Notes: generated by a model not told the origin, from the letters alone. A DNA stretch of 16,263 nucleotides from Lachnospiraceae bacterium UBA3845 (GCA_002392705.1 DGHP01000198.1:1-16263), one strand, 5' to 3'. Shown: positions 1 through 8,007, numbered from the stretch's first letter. Made by a program: numbers and translations.

Positions 1-21
1 TGACCACTTCGATACCTCTCC
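1..21 (-). tRNA. tRNA-Ser, 5' end only (runs off the left edge)
   Basis: Read on the minus strand from base 21, the sequence begins GGAGAGGTATCGAAGTGG, which is the typical 5' end of a bacterial serine tRNA: a seven-base acceptor strand (GGAGAGG), U8, and a D-arm with A14 and the GG pair of the D-loop. The variable arm, anticodon and 3' half lie outside the window, so the isoacceptor cannot be read. A strong promoter lies just upstream (53-81). The partial length and lack of a visible partner acceptor strand limit certainty. Confidence 0.75.
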
Positions 22-52
22 AAAACCGCTTCCTCAAATCAGCGCAGAACAT

Positions 53-81
53 ATACTAGCATCCCGGCCGTTTTATGTCAA
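53..81 (-). promoter_or_regulatory. Sigma-A promoter for tRNA-Ser, overlapping the ispD stop codon
   Basis: On the minus strand there is a perfect -35 box TTGACA (76-81), a 17-base spacer and a -10 box TAGTAT (53-58; four of six match TATAAT). Transcription would start near base 46, about 25 bases before the tRNA 5' end. The -35 box contains the TGA stop codon of ispD (78-80), so the tRNA can be transcribed on its own as well as by read-through from the upstream genes. Confidence 0.7.
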
Positions 82-788
82 CCGGAAATTTGATTTTTCT
101 TTAAAAAAATCTCAGCGCACTCCAGATCCTCCGGTGTAGTAACCTTCAGGTTCCTGTAGGAGCCTTCCACAAGCCTGACCCTGCTGTCCGTCATCTTTTC
201 CACCACCATCGCGTCGTCCGTGACGCTGCCGATCTGCTTCTCCAGAAGCCTTCTGTATGCTTCCTTCACAAGGGAATACCTGAATACCTGCGGGGTCTGC
301 ACCTGCCAGAGGGTCTTCCGGTCAGGCGTCGCCGCCGCCCAGCCGTCCTCACTGACAACCTTGATCGTATCCTTCACCGGCATTCCGACAACACAGGCGC
401 CGCACTCCCTGACGCAGGCAAGGGCTCTTGAGAGCAGTTCCTGATCGATCAGCGGACGCGCCCCGTCATGTATGAAAACATAGTCCGTGCCGCTGCCCTC
501 CAGGGCTTTCAGGCCGCGCTCCACGGAAAGGTAGCGCTCCGCGCCTCCGGCGACGATCCTGCTCACTTTGCTGATCCCGTATTTCCTGACAATCTCTTCC
601 CGGCAGTAATCGATCTCCTCCGGAGCTGTTACAAGAACAATATTCCGCACCGGCTCAAAATGCTCGAAAGCCTCCAGGGCCCATGCGGCCACAGGCCTGC
701 CGCAGAGCGGCAGATACTGCTTCGGAATGTTGCTCTGCATGCGCCTTCCCCGCCCGGCAGCCAGGACGATCGCAGAATTATATTCCAT
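78..788 (-). CDS. ispD: 2-C-methyl-D-erythritol 4-phosphate cytidylyltransferase (IspD)
   Basis: IspD transfers CMP from CTP to 2-C-methyl-D-erythritol 4-phosphate in the MEP pathway to isoprenoid precursors, in the cytosol. The 236-residue protein has the usual length. It shows the N-terminal nucleotide-binding loop AAGRGRRM followed by IPKQYLPL, the metal-site stretch IHDGARPLI near residue 105, and the C-terminal TPQVFR and VTDDA motifs that mark IspD among nucleotidyltransferases. The ATG at 788 sits 3 bp after the tsaD stop, and its GGGGAGAGG ribosome site overlaps the end of tsaD, so the two are translationally close. The fused form IspDF is excluded because the frame ends right after the cytidylyltransferase domain. 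Being last in a tRNA-modification operon is unusual and has no obvious metabolic logic. Confidence 0.95.
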   Translation of the reverse strand: MEYNSAIVLAAGRGRRMQSNIPKQYLPLCGRPVAAWALEAFEHFEPVRNIVLVTAPEEIDYCREEIVRKYGISKVSRIVAGGAERYLSVERGLKALEGSGTDYVFIHDGARPLIDQELLSRALACVRECGACVVGMPVKDTIKVVSEDGWAAATPDRKTLWQVQTPQVFRYSLVKEAYRRLLEKQIGSVTDDAMVVEKMTDSRVRLVEGSYRNLKVTTPEDLECAEIFLKKNQISG

Positions 789-791
789 TCT

Positions 792-1814
792 TTACCTCTC
801 CCCCAGCTGCAGATTCGGAACCGCATTCAGGCTGTAGTCCGAGCGGATTCCCTTTCTGTATTCATAATATGCCGCGGCGCCGATCATGGCCGCGTTGTCG
901 GTGCACAGAACCGGCGACGGCCGGTAGAAGGCGATCCCCTTCTTCGTGCAGGCCTCTTCCATGGCGAGGCGCAGGGCACTGTTGGAGGCAACTCCGCCGG
1001 CAATGGCAAATTCCGTGAACCCATATTCCTCCACGGCATGCATGGAGTGTTCTACCAGGACATCCACCACCGCCTTCTGGAAAGAAGCGGCCACATCTGC
1101 CGTCCGTACGGCGGTCCCCTTCATCCTGCATTCGTTCAGATAGTTGAGAACAGCGGATTTCAGTCCGCTGAAGGAAAAGTCATATTCCGACCCGCGCACT
1201 TTTCCCCTCGGGAAATCGATCGCAAGGGGATCTCCCTCCCGGGAAACCCTGTCGATCTTCGGTCCGCCCGGGTAGCCGAGCCCGATCGCCCTTGCGACTT
1301 TGTCGAAGGCTTCACCGGCGGCATCATCGCAGGTCCTGCCCAGGATTTCATATTCTCCGTAATCCCGCACGCGCACCAGATGGGTATGTCCGCCCGACAC
1401 AACCAGGCAGCCGAAGGGCGGCTCAAGATTTTTGTGCTCGATATAATTGGCGGAAATATGCCCCTCAATATGATGTACGCCGATCAGCGGAAGCTGCCGC
1501 GCCCAGGCGATCGCCTTCGCCTCGGCCACTCCCACCAGAAGGGCTCCCACCAGTCCGGGGCCGTAAGTCACGCCGACCGCATCTATGTCATCCAGAGTCA
1601 CGGCCGCTGCTGCAAGCGCCTCCCGGATTACCTGATTGATCCGCTCGATATGCTTCCTGGAAGCAATCTCCGGCACAACGCCGCCGTAGAGGGTATGAAT
1701 ATCGATCTGTGATGAAATAATATTTGAGAGTACTTCTCTCCCGTTCACAACCACCGCCGCGGCTGTTTCATCACAGGAGCTCTCGATGGCAAGAATCCTG
1801 ACATCTTTATCCAT
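792..1814 (-). CDS. tsaD: tRNA N6-adenosine threonylcarbamoyltransferase (TsaD)
   Basis: TsaD transfers the threonylcarbamoyl group from threonylcarbamoyl-AMP to A37 of tRNAs that read ANN codons, working in a complex with TsaB and TsaE. The 340-residue ASKHA-fold protein opens with [16 protein letters not shown]. It has [12 protein letters not shown] near residues 44-55, the metal-binding pair H115 and H119 in HHIEGH, the VSGGHTHLV loop near 139-147, and a C-terminal CTDNAAMIG stretch with the third metal ligand, Asp. I chose the ATG at 1814; an in-frame TTG at 1838 would add eight residues (RRKRERY-type) not expected in the family. Its ribosome site is weak (GAAGG about 13 bases upstream). 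It is separated from rnz by 91 bp that contains a hairpin, and tsaB and tsaE lie upstream in the same run. Confidence 0.96.
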   Translation of the reverse strand: MDKDVRILAIESSCDETAAAVVVNGREVLSNIISSQIDIHTLYGGVVPEIASRKHIERINQVIREALAAAAVTLDDIDAVGVTYGPGLVGALLVGVAEAKAIAWARQLPLIGVHHIEGHISANYIEHKNLEPPFGCLVVSGGHTHLVRVRDYGEYEILGRTCDDAAGEAFDKVARAIGLGYPGGPKIDRVSREGDPLAIDFPRGKVRGSEYDFSFSGLKSAVLNYLNECRMKGTAVRTADVAASFQKAVVDVLVEHSMHAVEEYGFTEFAIAGGVASNSALRLAMEEACTKKGIAFYRPSPVLCTDNAAMIGAAAYYEYRKGIRSDYSLNAVPNLQLGER

Positions 1815-1872
1815 GTATCTTTCTCTTTTCCTTCTCAAGTCAAATGAATCATCCGGCCGGGAGTATAATTAC

Positions 1873-1894
1873 GCAGCCGCTGTACTGCGGCTGC
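1873..1894. other. Hairpin between rnz and tsaD
   Basis: GCAGCCGC and GCGGCTGC form an 8-bp perfect GC-rich stem around a 6-base loop, between the rnz stop (1906) and the tsaD start (1814). No run of T follows on the minus strand, so it is not a standard terminator. It could be an RNA-processing or mRNA-stability element, or a weak attenuator. Confidence 0.45.
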
Positions 1895-1905
1895 CCGCAG
1901 CTGCG

Positions 1906-2850
1906 TCATGTGGTCTGCGTCTCCTTCGGTTCTTCTTCTCCCTCAAAGTTCAGTTCGACGCTCATCCCGTCTTTGCCGCACTTTGTATTCGGAAAGATCT
2001 TCTCCGCCTCCTCCAGATAATTTTCCGGATGGACCAGCGCAGGACTGTAATGGGTCAGCCAGAGCTCGGCCGCGCCTGCATCCCGCGCCAGAACCGCAGC
2101 TTCCCGGATCATCATATGCTTGTTCTTCTTCGCGTTGGGGAACTTTTCCTCTTCCCCGTACATGCCTTCACAGATAAACAGATCGGAAGAGGCGGCATTT
2201 TCCAGAATCGACCTGGTCGGCCTGGTATCCGTGGTATATGTGACCTTCAGCCCCTTCCGCCCGGCGCCGAGCACCATATCCGGCGTAAAGATCCGCCCCG
2301 TTTCGGGGTCTTCCATCGTACGGCCTTTCTGGAGGGGATTCCAGAATTTCAGCGGAATCTGCTGCGCCTTCGCTCTGAGCGGGTCGAAGCGTCCGATCCG
2401 GTCCAGCATCAGGCTGTATCCGTAGCAGCTGATCCTGTGCTGTACCTTGAAGGCCTTCAGCCGGTAGCCGTTCATTTTGAATTCCTGCTCGTCCCCCTCG
2501 ATCTCCACATATCGGATCTCAAATGGAAGTTCCGGTGCAATCACTCTGAGGGAATTCACAACCCTCGCAAGGCCCTTCGGCCCGATCAGGGTAAGAGGCT
2601 CCGTTCTCTCAGCATTTCCCATCGTGAGCAGAAGCCCTGGCAGCCCTCCGATATGATCCCCGTGAAAATGGGTAAAACAGATCACATCGATCGGTTTGAA
2701 GCTCCAGCCCTTCTTTTTCAGTGCAATCTGGGTACCTTCGCCGCAGTCGATGAGAAGACTGCTGCCGTTCAGCCGGACCATCAGACTTGTCAGGTGCCGG
2801 TACGGCAGCGGCATCATCCCTCCGCAGCCAAGTAAGCAGACATCGATCAT
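1906..2850 (-). CDS. rnz: Ribonuclease Z (tRNA 3' endonuclease)
   Basis: RNase Z is a zinc-dependent metallo-beta-lactamase-fold endonuclease that removes the 3' trailer from tRNA precursors, mainly those without an encoded CCA. The 314-residue protein is the usual length of the bacterial short form. It has an N-terminal LLIDCGEGTQ strand, the zinc motif THFHGDH at residues 60-66 (ligands H61, H63, D65, H66), GGLPGLL directly after it, and a later YTTDTRPT stretch with the Asp ligand and a C-terminal LTHYSP motif. The start ATG is well supported by GGAGG six bases upstream. Its position among tsaE, tsaB, rimI and tsaD places tRNA 3' maturation with t6A modification in one transcription unit. 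A general MBL-fold hydrolase is a less likely alternative because of the RNase Z-specific GEGTQ and THFHGDHIGGLPG context. Confidence 0.93.
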   Translation of the reverse strand: MIDVCLLGCGGMMPLPYRHLTSLMVRLNGSSLLIDCGEGTQIALKKKGWSFKPIDVICFTHFHGDHIGGLPGLLLTMGNAERTEPLTLIGPKGLARVVNSLRVIAPELPFEIRYVEIEGDEQEFKMNGYRLKAFKVQHRISCYGYSLMLDRIGRFDPLRAKAQQIPLKFWNPLQKGRTMEDPETGRIFTPDMVLGAGRKGLKVTYTTDTRPTRSILENAASSDLFICEGMYGEEEKFPNAKKNKHMMIREAAVLARDAGAAELWLTHYSPALVHPENYLEEAEKIFPNTKCGKDGMSVELNFEGEEEPKETQTT

Positions 2851-2965
2851 AGTTTCCTCCGTAAATATCCTGCCCCCCGATCAGCCTCCCTTCCCGGAAG
2901 GCACTGCAGCCTGCATATTTCCCCGGGCAGTATCGTCCTTTCCTCTGAATAACGCTTTCGCCGCG

Positions 2966-3439
2966 TCATTCAGCCGGATCAGAAGCTGTGCTTTCATCCT
3001 TCCATAAGATCAGCGCGTCTTCCTCCGGCATGCTGTAAAAATTCTTTCTCCGCCCTTCCTGGTGAAAGCCCAGTTTCCGGTACAGCGATATCGCGGGCAC
3101 GTTGGAAGCGCGCACCTCCAGGGAAAAACGGCAGATCCCCCTTTCCCTTCCTTCCCGCATCAGTTCGTTCAGCATGAGAAAGGCGATGCCCTGCCCTCTC
3201 GCCTCGCTGCGCACCGTGACGTTGGTAATATCCGCCTCGTCAAAGGACTGGACCAGTCCGCAGTAGCCGAGGATCTCCCTGCCTTCCCCGCGGACGGTCA
3301 GGAAAAGGTAGCAGTCCTTTTTCAGCGCCTCCATGAAGCTGTGCTCCGACCAGGGAGTCGTGTAGACCCCGGCATCGATGGCCGCTGCCTCAGCGGCGTC
3401 GGACTCTGTCATTCTGCTGACTGTAAATCCTTCCTTCAC
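2966..3439 (-). CDS. rimI: Ribosomal protein bS18 alanine N-acetyltransferase (RimI), GTG start
   Basis: RimI is a GNAT-fold enzyme that acetylates the N-terminal alanine of ribosomal protein S18 using acetyl-CoA. The 157-residue protein has the GNAT core: the acetyl-CoA loop RGQGIAFLMLNELM around residues 80-95, a following SLEVRASNVPAISLYRKLGF block (the NxxAxxLYxxxGF signature) and a terminal RRKNFY stretch. The start is GTG at 3439, five bases after the tsaB stop; its GGGAG site lies inside the end of tsaB. Adjacency to tsaB is the usual arrangement in Firmicutes and separates it from other GNAT proteins. A 115-bp gap to rnz follows in which I see no clear promoter. Confidence 0.93.
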   Translation of the reverse strand: MKEGFTVSRMTESDAAEAAAIDAGVYTTPWSEHSFMEALKKDCYLFLTVRGEGREILGYCGLVQSFDEADITNVTVRSEARGQGIAFLMLNELMREGRERGICRFSLEVRASNVPAISLYRKLGFHQEGRRKNFYSMPEEDALILWKDESTASDPAE

Positions 3440-3444
3440 TTCTC

Positions 3445-4194
3445 TTATCTCCCCGGCGCAGCGCTGTCAGCCGTCCTGGCGGCAGTCCCTTTCTCCGCCC
3501 GGACCCGTTCCGCCTGCGAGACCCGCAGATAATCCGGGCAATGTTCCTCCGCTGTCTGGAGCCTGCCCTCCCGGATCAGCTGGAAAGCCCGCACCGCTAC
3601 CGAAGACGCCCTCTGGGCATTCAGATTCGGAGGCGCGAAATCATAATCCACAGTCAGATTCTCCTCAAGGAAAGTGCGGTAGACTTCCGCCCCGTCCCCC
3701 AGCAGGACCAGCCCCCTGCCGGTACCGGCAGCAAGCTTATTCAGTTCTTCCGCCAGTTCCTCAACAGGAACCGGCCTCTGATCCATCAGCACTTCCAGCC
3801 TGTCTTTGCTGAAACTGTATATGCCGGCAAATACCTGACTGCGGCGGGCGTCCATCATCGGGCACAGAATTCTGCTGCTTCCGAAGAAATTGCATGCCAT
3901 CGCTTCAAGGGTCGGTACATGAACCAGCGGTTTGTTCAGCGCCAGCCCGATCCCCTTGGCCGTCGCCGAACCGATCCTGAGCCCTGTGAAAGAGCCCGGC
4001 CCTCCGGCCACGGCAACCGCATCCAGCGTTCGGGGATCCAGATCAATCATCCCGGATATGGCGTCGATCATGGGCAGCAGCGTCTGGCTGTGCGTCTTTT
4101 TAAAGCACACGGTATATTCCGCCAGAATCCTGTCATCCTCCGCTATCGCCGCGGAGGCAGGCATTCCGGAACTGTCAATTGCCAGTATCTTCAT
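3445..4194 (-). CDS. tsaB: tRNA threonylcarbamoyladenosine biosynthesis protein TsaB
   Basis: TsaB is the inactive paralogue of TsaD that forms a heterodimer with it and is required for t6A formation. The 249-residue protein opens with ILAIDSSGMPASAAI, followed by the conserved HSQTLLPMID near residue 35 and AVAGGPGSFTGLRIGSATAKG near 62-82, all typical of TsaB. It lacks the HxxxH metal pair of TsaD, as expected. The C-terminal third, rich in charged and alanine residues, is more variable. The ATG at 4194 lies 4 bases after the tsaE stop and the AAGGTG ribosome site overlaps that stop, so tsaE and tsaB are very likely co-translated. Confidence 0.95.
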   Translation of the reverse strand: MKILAIDSSGMPASAAIAEDDRILAEYTVCFKKTHSQTLLPMIDAISGMIDLDPRTLDAVAVAGGPGSFTGLRIGSATAKGIGLALNKPLVHVPTLEAMACNFFGSSRILCPMMDARRSQVFAGIYSFSKDRLEVLMDQRPVPVEELAEELNKLAAGTGRGLVLLGDGAEVYRTFLEENLTVDYDFAPPNLNAQRASSVAVRAFQLIREGRLQTAEEHCPDYLRVSQAERVRAEKGTAARTADSAAPGR

Positions 4195-4198
4195 AGAT

Positions 4199-4633
4199 TC
4201 ACCTTATCAGAAGCTTTCTGTAATCAAATCCTTTTTCCGGATTCTTTTCAATCCGTATTTCTGTAATCTTGTCCCCGGGAAGTTCCTCTGTCAGTTCTTC
4301 GATCAGATCGGCCCACTCGATCAGACATACGCCGTCCGACCAGACATAATCTTCCCAGCCGACTTCAAACATCTCCTCCGGATCCCCGATCCGGTATACA
4401 TCAAAATGATAGAGGGGCAGTCTGCCGCTCTCGTAGATCTGCAGGATCGTAAAGGTCGGGCTGCTGACCTGCTCCCTCACTCCCAGTCCTTCTGCGAATC
4501 CCTGCGTGAAGACAGTCTTCCCTGCGCCGAGATCCCCGGTAAGTGTATAGACCTGACCCGGCCGGGCTTTTTTCCCCAGTTCCAGGCCGATCCGGTATGT
4601 ATCCCCGGGACTGTAGGTTTCATATTCTTTCAT
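4199..4633 (-). CDS. tsaE: tRNA threonylcarbamoyladenosine biosynthesis ATPase TsaE
   Basis: TsaE is the P-loop ATPase that binds TsaBD and is needed for repeated rounds of t6A synthesis. The 144-residue protein has a Walker A motif GDLGAGKT at residues 33-40, followed by [22 protein letters not shown], the YHFDVYRI strand (Walker B-like region) and the family's LIEWAD motif. I chose the ATG at 4633, with GGGAG about seven bases upstream; the frame is open 42 bases further to an ATG at 4675, but that would add a non-conserved alanine/glycine-rich stretch. A 93-bp gap separates it from the Nudix gene upstream. Confidence 0.95.
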   Translation of the reverse strand: MKEYETYSPGDTYRIGLELGKKARPGQVYTLTGDLGAGKTVFTQGFAEGLGVREQVSSPTFTILQIYESGRLPLYHFDVYRIGDPEEMFEVGWEDYVWSDGVCLIEWADLIEELTEELPGDKITEIRIEKNPEKGFDYRKLLIR

Positions 4634-4679
4634 GAATCGCTCCCTGTCTGCCGGACCTGCAGCCGGCACACACATCCAG

Positions 4680-4721
4680 CCTGCGCTCTCCGCCGTCCCG
4701 CCGGGAGGCTTTACGCGCAGG
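4680..4721. other. GC-rich inverted repeat between the Nudix gene and tsaE
   Basis: CCTGCGC (4680-4686) pairs perfectly with GCGCAGG (4715-4721) across 28 bases that can pair further (GCC and CTCC with GGAG). It lies just downstream of the Nudix stop and ahead of the tsaE ribosome site. There is no T run, so it may be a processing or partial-termination element rather than a terminator. Confidence 0.3.
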
Positions 4722-4726
4722 ACATC

Positions 4727-5341
4727 TTATCTCAGGCGCAGAAAAGAGAAGGGATCTTCCCTCTCATGGATAAACTGCATCAGCATATAGGCGCAGTTCG
4801 CCGCGACCCGTTCCTCTCTCAGAATCCGGACCGCTTCCTCCCGGTCTGCGAGAACAACATCCAGCTCTTCGCTCTCCTCCAGTCCTTCCCTGCTGACTTT
4901 CCCTTCGCTGTAACCGTATACCAGGCTGCAGCTCTCATCGGTCATGCCTACGGTCGTGTAAAAAGGCCGCTCAAAAAGAGGATCCACATCAAGCGGCCGG
5001 AAGCTGAGACCGGTCTCTTCCCGCATCTCCCTGACCGCAGCCCGGCGGTAATCCTCGCCCTTCTCGACCAGTCCGGCCGGAAGCTCATATACATAGGTTC
5101 CGATCGGATAACGGAACTGGTGGACCAGGACGACCCTGTCTCTCTTTTCACCGTACAGGCTGAAGATCACGACCCCGTCCGGATGATTCTCATGCGTCAG
5201 AATCTCCAGGCCGCTCTCGCTCTCGGCGCGGGAGGCAAGATAATAAGTCCCCGCCTTCCCGGTTCTTTTTACCGTCTCAAGCTCATAAAAATTCAGGAAA
5301 CGGTTATGTGTAACCTGATGTACTTTCTCCACTCTGGCCAT
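4727..5341 (-). CDS. Nudix hydrolase, ADP-ribose pyrophosphatase type
   Basis: Nudix enzymes hydrolyse nucleoside diphosphates linked to another group; this subgroup typically splits ADP-ribose into AMP and ribose 5-phosphate. The 204-residue protein has a complete Nudix box at residues 90-112: G90, E96, R104, E105, E108, E109 and G111 fit GX5EX7REUXEEXGU. The preceding VVLVHQFRYPIGTYVYELPAG (split around residues 70-90) is typical of the ADP-ribose group. The start was set at the ATG at 5341, with GGGGGAGAG just upstream; an open frame reaches back to 5449 but runs through the tandem repeats, so I left it out. It precedes tsaE by 93 bp, possibly in the same transcript. The exact substrate is not readable from sequence. 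Confidence 0.88.
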   Translation of the reverse strand: MARVEKVHQVTHNRFLNFYELETVKRTGKAGTYYLASRAESESGLEILTHENHPDGVVIFSLYGEKRDRVVLVHQFRYPIGTYVYELPAGLVEKGEDYRRAAVREMREETGLSFRPLDVDPLFERPFYTTVGMTDESCSLVYGYSEGKVSREGLEESEELDVVLADREEAVRILREERVAANCAYMLMQFIHEREDPFSFLRLR

Positions 5342-5418
5342 TTTTCTCTCCCCCGGAAGAAGCCCTGAGGCCTTTTTGTATCCGTATCCGGCTTCCTTCT
5401 CCCGTATATCTTCCGACC

Positions 5419-5562
5419 AATTCTGCCCCGGCAGAACTGCCGGACGCATGCTGCTTCAGCTGATGTAAATTCCGTCCCGGCAGAACTGCCGGACACATGC
5501 TGCTTCTGCTGAAGGAAAATCCGCTCCGCACGTGCAGGAACACAGCTGCTGCAGATCATTTT
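5419..5562. repeat. Three tandem 49-bp repeats, two carrying identical palindromes
   Basis: Bases 5419-5467 and 5468-5516 are direct copies with a period of 49 and 43 of 49 identical positions. A third, decayed copy follows from 5517 to about 5560 (for example TGCAGGAACACAGCTGCT against TGCCGGACACATGCTGCT). Copies one and two each hold the same perfect 7-bp dyad CCGGCAGAACTGCCGG (5428-5443 and 5477-5492). Copy three has a different palindrome, GCACGTGC (5528-5535), in the same place. The 49-base period is not a multiple of three, so it is not a coding repeat. The array fills the gap between the tex stop and the Nudix start. It could be operator sites or a small dispersed repeat. Confidence 0.85.
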
Positions 5563-7983
5563 TCAGTGCCATTTATTCAGAAGCTGAGAAAGATCCAGTT
5601 CGCCCGGCTTTCCGCCCTTCCTGGCTCCGCGCGGGGAAGCCTCCCCGCTTCCCTCTTCCCTGCGGCGGTTATGCTCATGGTTCTGTCCGCCGCGTCCGTT
5701 CCTGCCTGCAGTCTGCCTTCCGCGCTCCCGGCCGTCTTCCGTCCGGCCTTTCCGCCCTTCCTTCCGGTCTTTCTCCCGGCCATCTCCCTGCTCCTTTCCT
5801 CCGGGCGCTGCTTTTTCGCCCAGCTTCATGGTCAGGGAGATCCTCTTGCGTGCCAGATCAACCTCAAGGACTTTCACGTCCACGATATCTCCGACGGAGA
5901 CAAGATCCAGCGGATGCTTTACGAACTTTTCATCGCTCATCTGGGAGATATGGACAAGGCCGTCCTGATGCACTCCGATATCGACAAAAGCCCCGAAATC
6001 TATAACATTCCGCACCGTGCCCTTCAGAATCATGCCGGGCTTCAGATCCTTCATGTCCAGTACGTCCGAACGGAGAATCGGCCTGGGCATATCCGCCCTG
6101 GGATCTCTCCCCGGCTTCTCCAGTTCTTTCGCGATATCCTCCAGCGTGGCATCGCCGACACCGAATTCTTCAGCCAGAGCAGCTTCTTTCTTCTTATCCC
6201 TTAGAAGGGCGGATGCACCGGTAATACACCCTTTCCTTATATCTTCAGCGGAAAAACCCAGCTTCTCCAGAAGTTTTCCCGCCGCCTCGTAGGACTCCGG
6301 ATGTACGCCGGTCATATCGAGCGGATTCGATCCGTCTCGGATCCTGAGAAAACCCGCACACTGCTCATAGGCCTTCGGTCCCAGGCCGCTGACCTTCAGC
6401 AGCTGTCTGCGGTCGCTGAACCTGCCGTTGGTCTCACGCCAGCTGACGATCGACTTCGCAGTCTTCTTCGTAATACCGGAGACATACTCCAGCAGAGAGA
6501 AGGAAGCGGTATTCAGATCCACGCCTACGTTATTGACGCAGGACTCAACCACGCCCTCCAGCTTTTCCCCCAGCTTTTTCTGATTCATGTCATGCTGGTA
6601 CTGGCCGACGCCGATGGACTTCGGGTCGATCTTGACCAGCTCTGCCAGCGGATCCTGCAGACGCCTCGCGATGGACGCCGCGCTCCTCTGCCCCACGTCG
6701 AAAGAGGGAAATTCCTCCGTAGCCAGCTTGCTCGCCGAATAGACCGACGCGCCGGCTTCATTCACTATCACATACTGTACTTTTTGGGGAATCTCGGAGA
6801 TCAGCTCGGCTATGATCTGCTCCGACTCGCGCGAGGCGGTTCCGTTTCCGCAGGAAATCAGGGTAATGCCGTATTTCTCAATCAGCTTTTTCAGAGTCTG
6901 CTTCGCGGCGGCAATCTTTGCCGGCGTGGTCGGAGCGGTCGGATAGATGACAGCCGTGTCGAGAACCTTTCCTGTATCATCCACCACGGCCAGCTTGCAG
7001 CCGGTCCTGAAGGCCGGGTCCCAGCCGAGCACTACCTGTCCTGCAATCGGCGGCTGCATAAGAAGCTGTCTCAGATTCTTCCCGAAGACATCTATCGCTC
7101 CGTCCTCTGCCTTCTCTGTCAGGCTGCTGCGGATTTCACGCTCGATCGCGGGGCTGATCAGCCTCTGATAAGCGTCCAGGCAGACTGCCCTGAGAACCGG
7201 TGCGCAGGGGGACGACGGATCTGTAATTACCCGCGTCTCCAGCATCCGTACGCAGCTCTCCTCCGGAGCATCGATGCCCACGGAAAGGACCTTCTCCGCC
7301 TCTCCTCTGTTAAGGGCCAGCACACGGTGGCCCGCCGCGCTCTTCACAGGCTCCTCATAATGGAAGTACTGCGCGTACACAGACTGCGGATCTTCCATAT
7401 CTTTCTTTACTTCGCTTTTCAGGACCCCCTCCCGGACTGTGGCTTCCCGGATCTCCGCGCGAAGGTCCGCACGGTCGGAGATCTCCTCCGCCAGGATATC
7501 GGAAGCGCCCTGGATGGCTTCCTGAACCGTCTCCACACCTTTTTCGGGATCGACATAAGGAGCAGCCGCCTCCTCAACGGTGCAGCTCATCTCCTGGGCC
7601 ATGATCTGCTCAGCCAGACCCTCAAGTCCCTTTTCACGGGCGATCGTAGCCCTGGTTCTGCGCCTGGGCTTGTAAGGACGGTACAGATCTTCCAGCTCCA
7701 CAAGGGTAAGGGCCCCGGCAATCTGCTCCCTGAGCTCTCCGGTCAGCTTCCCCTGCTCTTCAATTGCTTTCAGGACGGTCTCCTTGCGCTCCTCCAGAGA
7801 GCGAAGATATCTCAGCCTCTCATCCAGCATGCGAAGCTGTTCATCATTCAGCGACCCGTGAGCCTCCTTGCGGTAACGGGCAATGAAAGGAATGGTGTTC
7901 CCGTCATCGATCAGCTTCACCACTGCCTCGACCTGCCACTCATGTACAGAGAGCTCTTCTGCGATCACTTTACTGATATTCAT
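5563..7983 (-). CDS. tex: Tex-family transcription accessory / RNA-binding protein
   Basis: Tex is a conserved cytosolic nucleic-acid-binding protein linked to transcription, with domains shared with eukaryotic Spt6. The 806-residue protein has the N-terminal helical Tex region (IPFIARYRKEAHGSLNDEQL near residues 30-49), an YqgF/RNase H-like domain starting VVLGWDPAFRTGCKLAVVD, helix-hairpin-helix DNA-binding segments (VGVDLNTASFSLLEYVSGI) and a C-terminal S1 domain at about 650-722. An 84-residue tail rich in Gly, Arg, Lys and Glu follows, ending in SQLLNKWH; this is longer than in most Tex proteins. The ATG at 7983 has AGGAG eight bases upstream, and the promoter at 8076-8105 would start RNA near base 8069, so the in-frame upstream codon at 8070 cannot be used properly. 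Confidence 0.95.
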   Translation of the reverse strand: MNISKVIAEELSVHEWQVEAVVKLIDDGNTIPFIARYRKEAHGSLNDEQLRMLDERLRYLRSLEERKETVLKAIEEQGKLTGELREQIAGALTLVELEDLYRPYKPRRRTRATIAREKGLEGLAEQIMAQEMSCTVEEAAAPYVDPEKGVETVQEAIQGASDILAEEISDRADLRAEIREATVREGVLKSEVKKDMEDPQSVYAQYFHYEEPVKSAAGHRVLALNRGEAEKVLSVGIDAPEESCVRMLETRVITDPSSPCAPVLRAVCLDAYQRLISPAIEREIRSSLTEKAEDGAIDVFGKNLRQLLMQPPIAGQVVLGWDPAFRTGCKLAVVDDTGKVLDTAVIYPTAPTTPAKIAAAKQTLKKLIEKYGITLISCGNGTASRESEQIIAELISEIPQKVQYVIVNEAGASVYSASKLATEEFPSFDVGQRSAASIARRLQDPLAELVKIDPKSIGVGQYQHDMNQKKLGEKLEGVVESCVNNVGVDLNTASFSLLEYVSGITKKTAKSIVSWRETNGRFSDRRQLLKVSGLGPKAYEQCAGFLRIRDGSNPLDMTGVHPESYEAAGKLLEKLGFSAEDIRKGCITGASALLRDKKKEAALAEEFGVGDATLEDIAKELEKPGRDPRADMPRPILRSDVLDMKDLKPGMILKGTVRNVIDFGAFVDIGVHQDGLVHISQMSDEKFVKHPLDLVSVGDIVDVKVLEVDLARKRISLTMKLGEKAAPGGKEQGDGREKDRKEGRKGRTEDGRERGRQTAGRNGRGGQNHEHNRRREEGSGEASPRGARKGGKPGELDLSQLLNKWH

Positions 7984-8007
7984 AATATCTACTCCTGTTT
8001 CTCTGTC

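Noticed and set aside
468..1712. 414-residue plus-strand frame over ispD and tsaD
   Set aside because: Antisense shadow of two conserved genes in GC-rich DNA.
1864..1869. TATAAT on the plus strand as a promoter
   Set aside because: No plus-strand gene follows and no -35 box fits; a chance match.
3932..5368. 478-residue plus-strand frame over tsaB, tsaE and the Nudix gene
   Set aside because: Crosses three well-supported genes on the other strand and has no ribosome site or known motif.
5419..5562. CRISPR array
   Set aside because: Copies are directly adjacent with no unique spacers, and only three exist.
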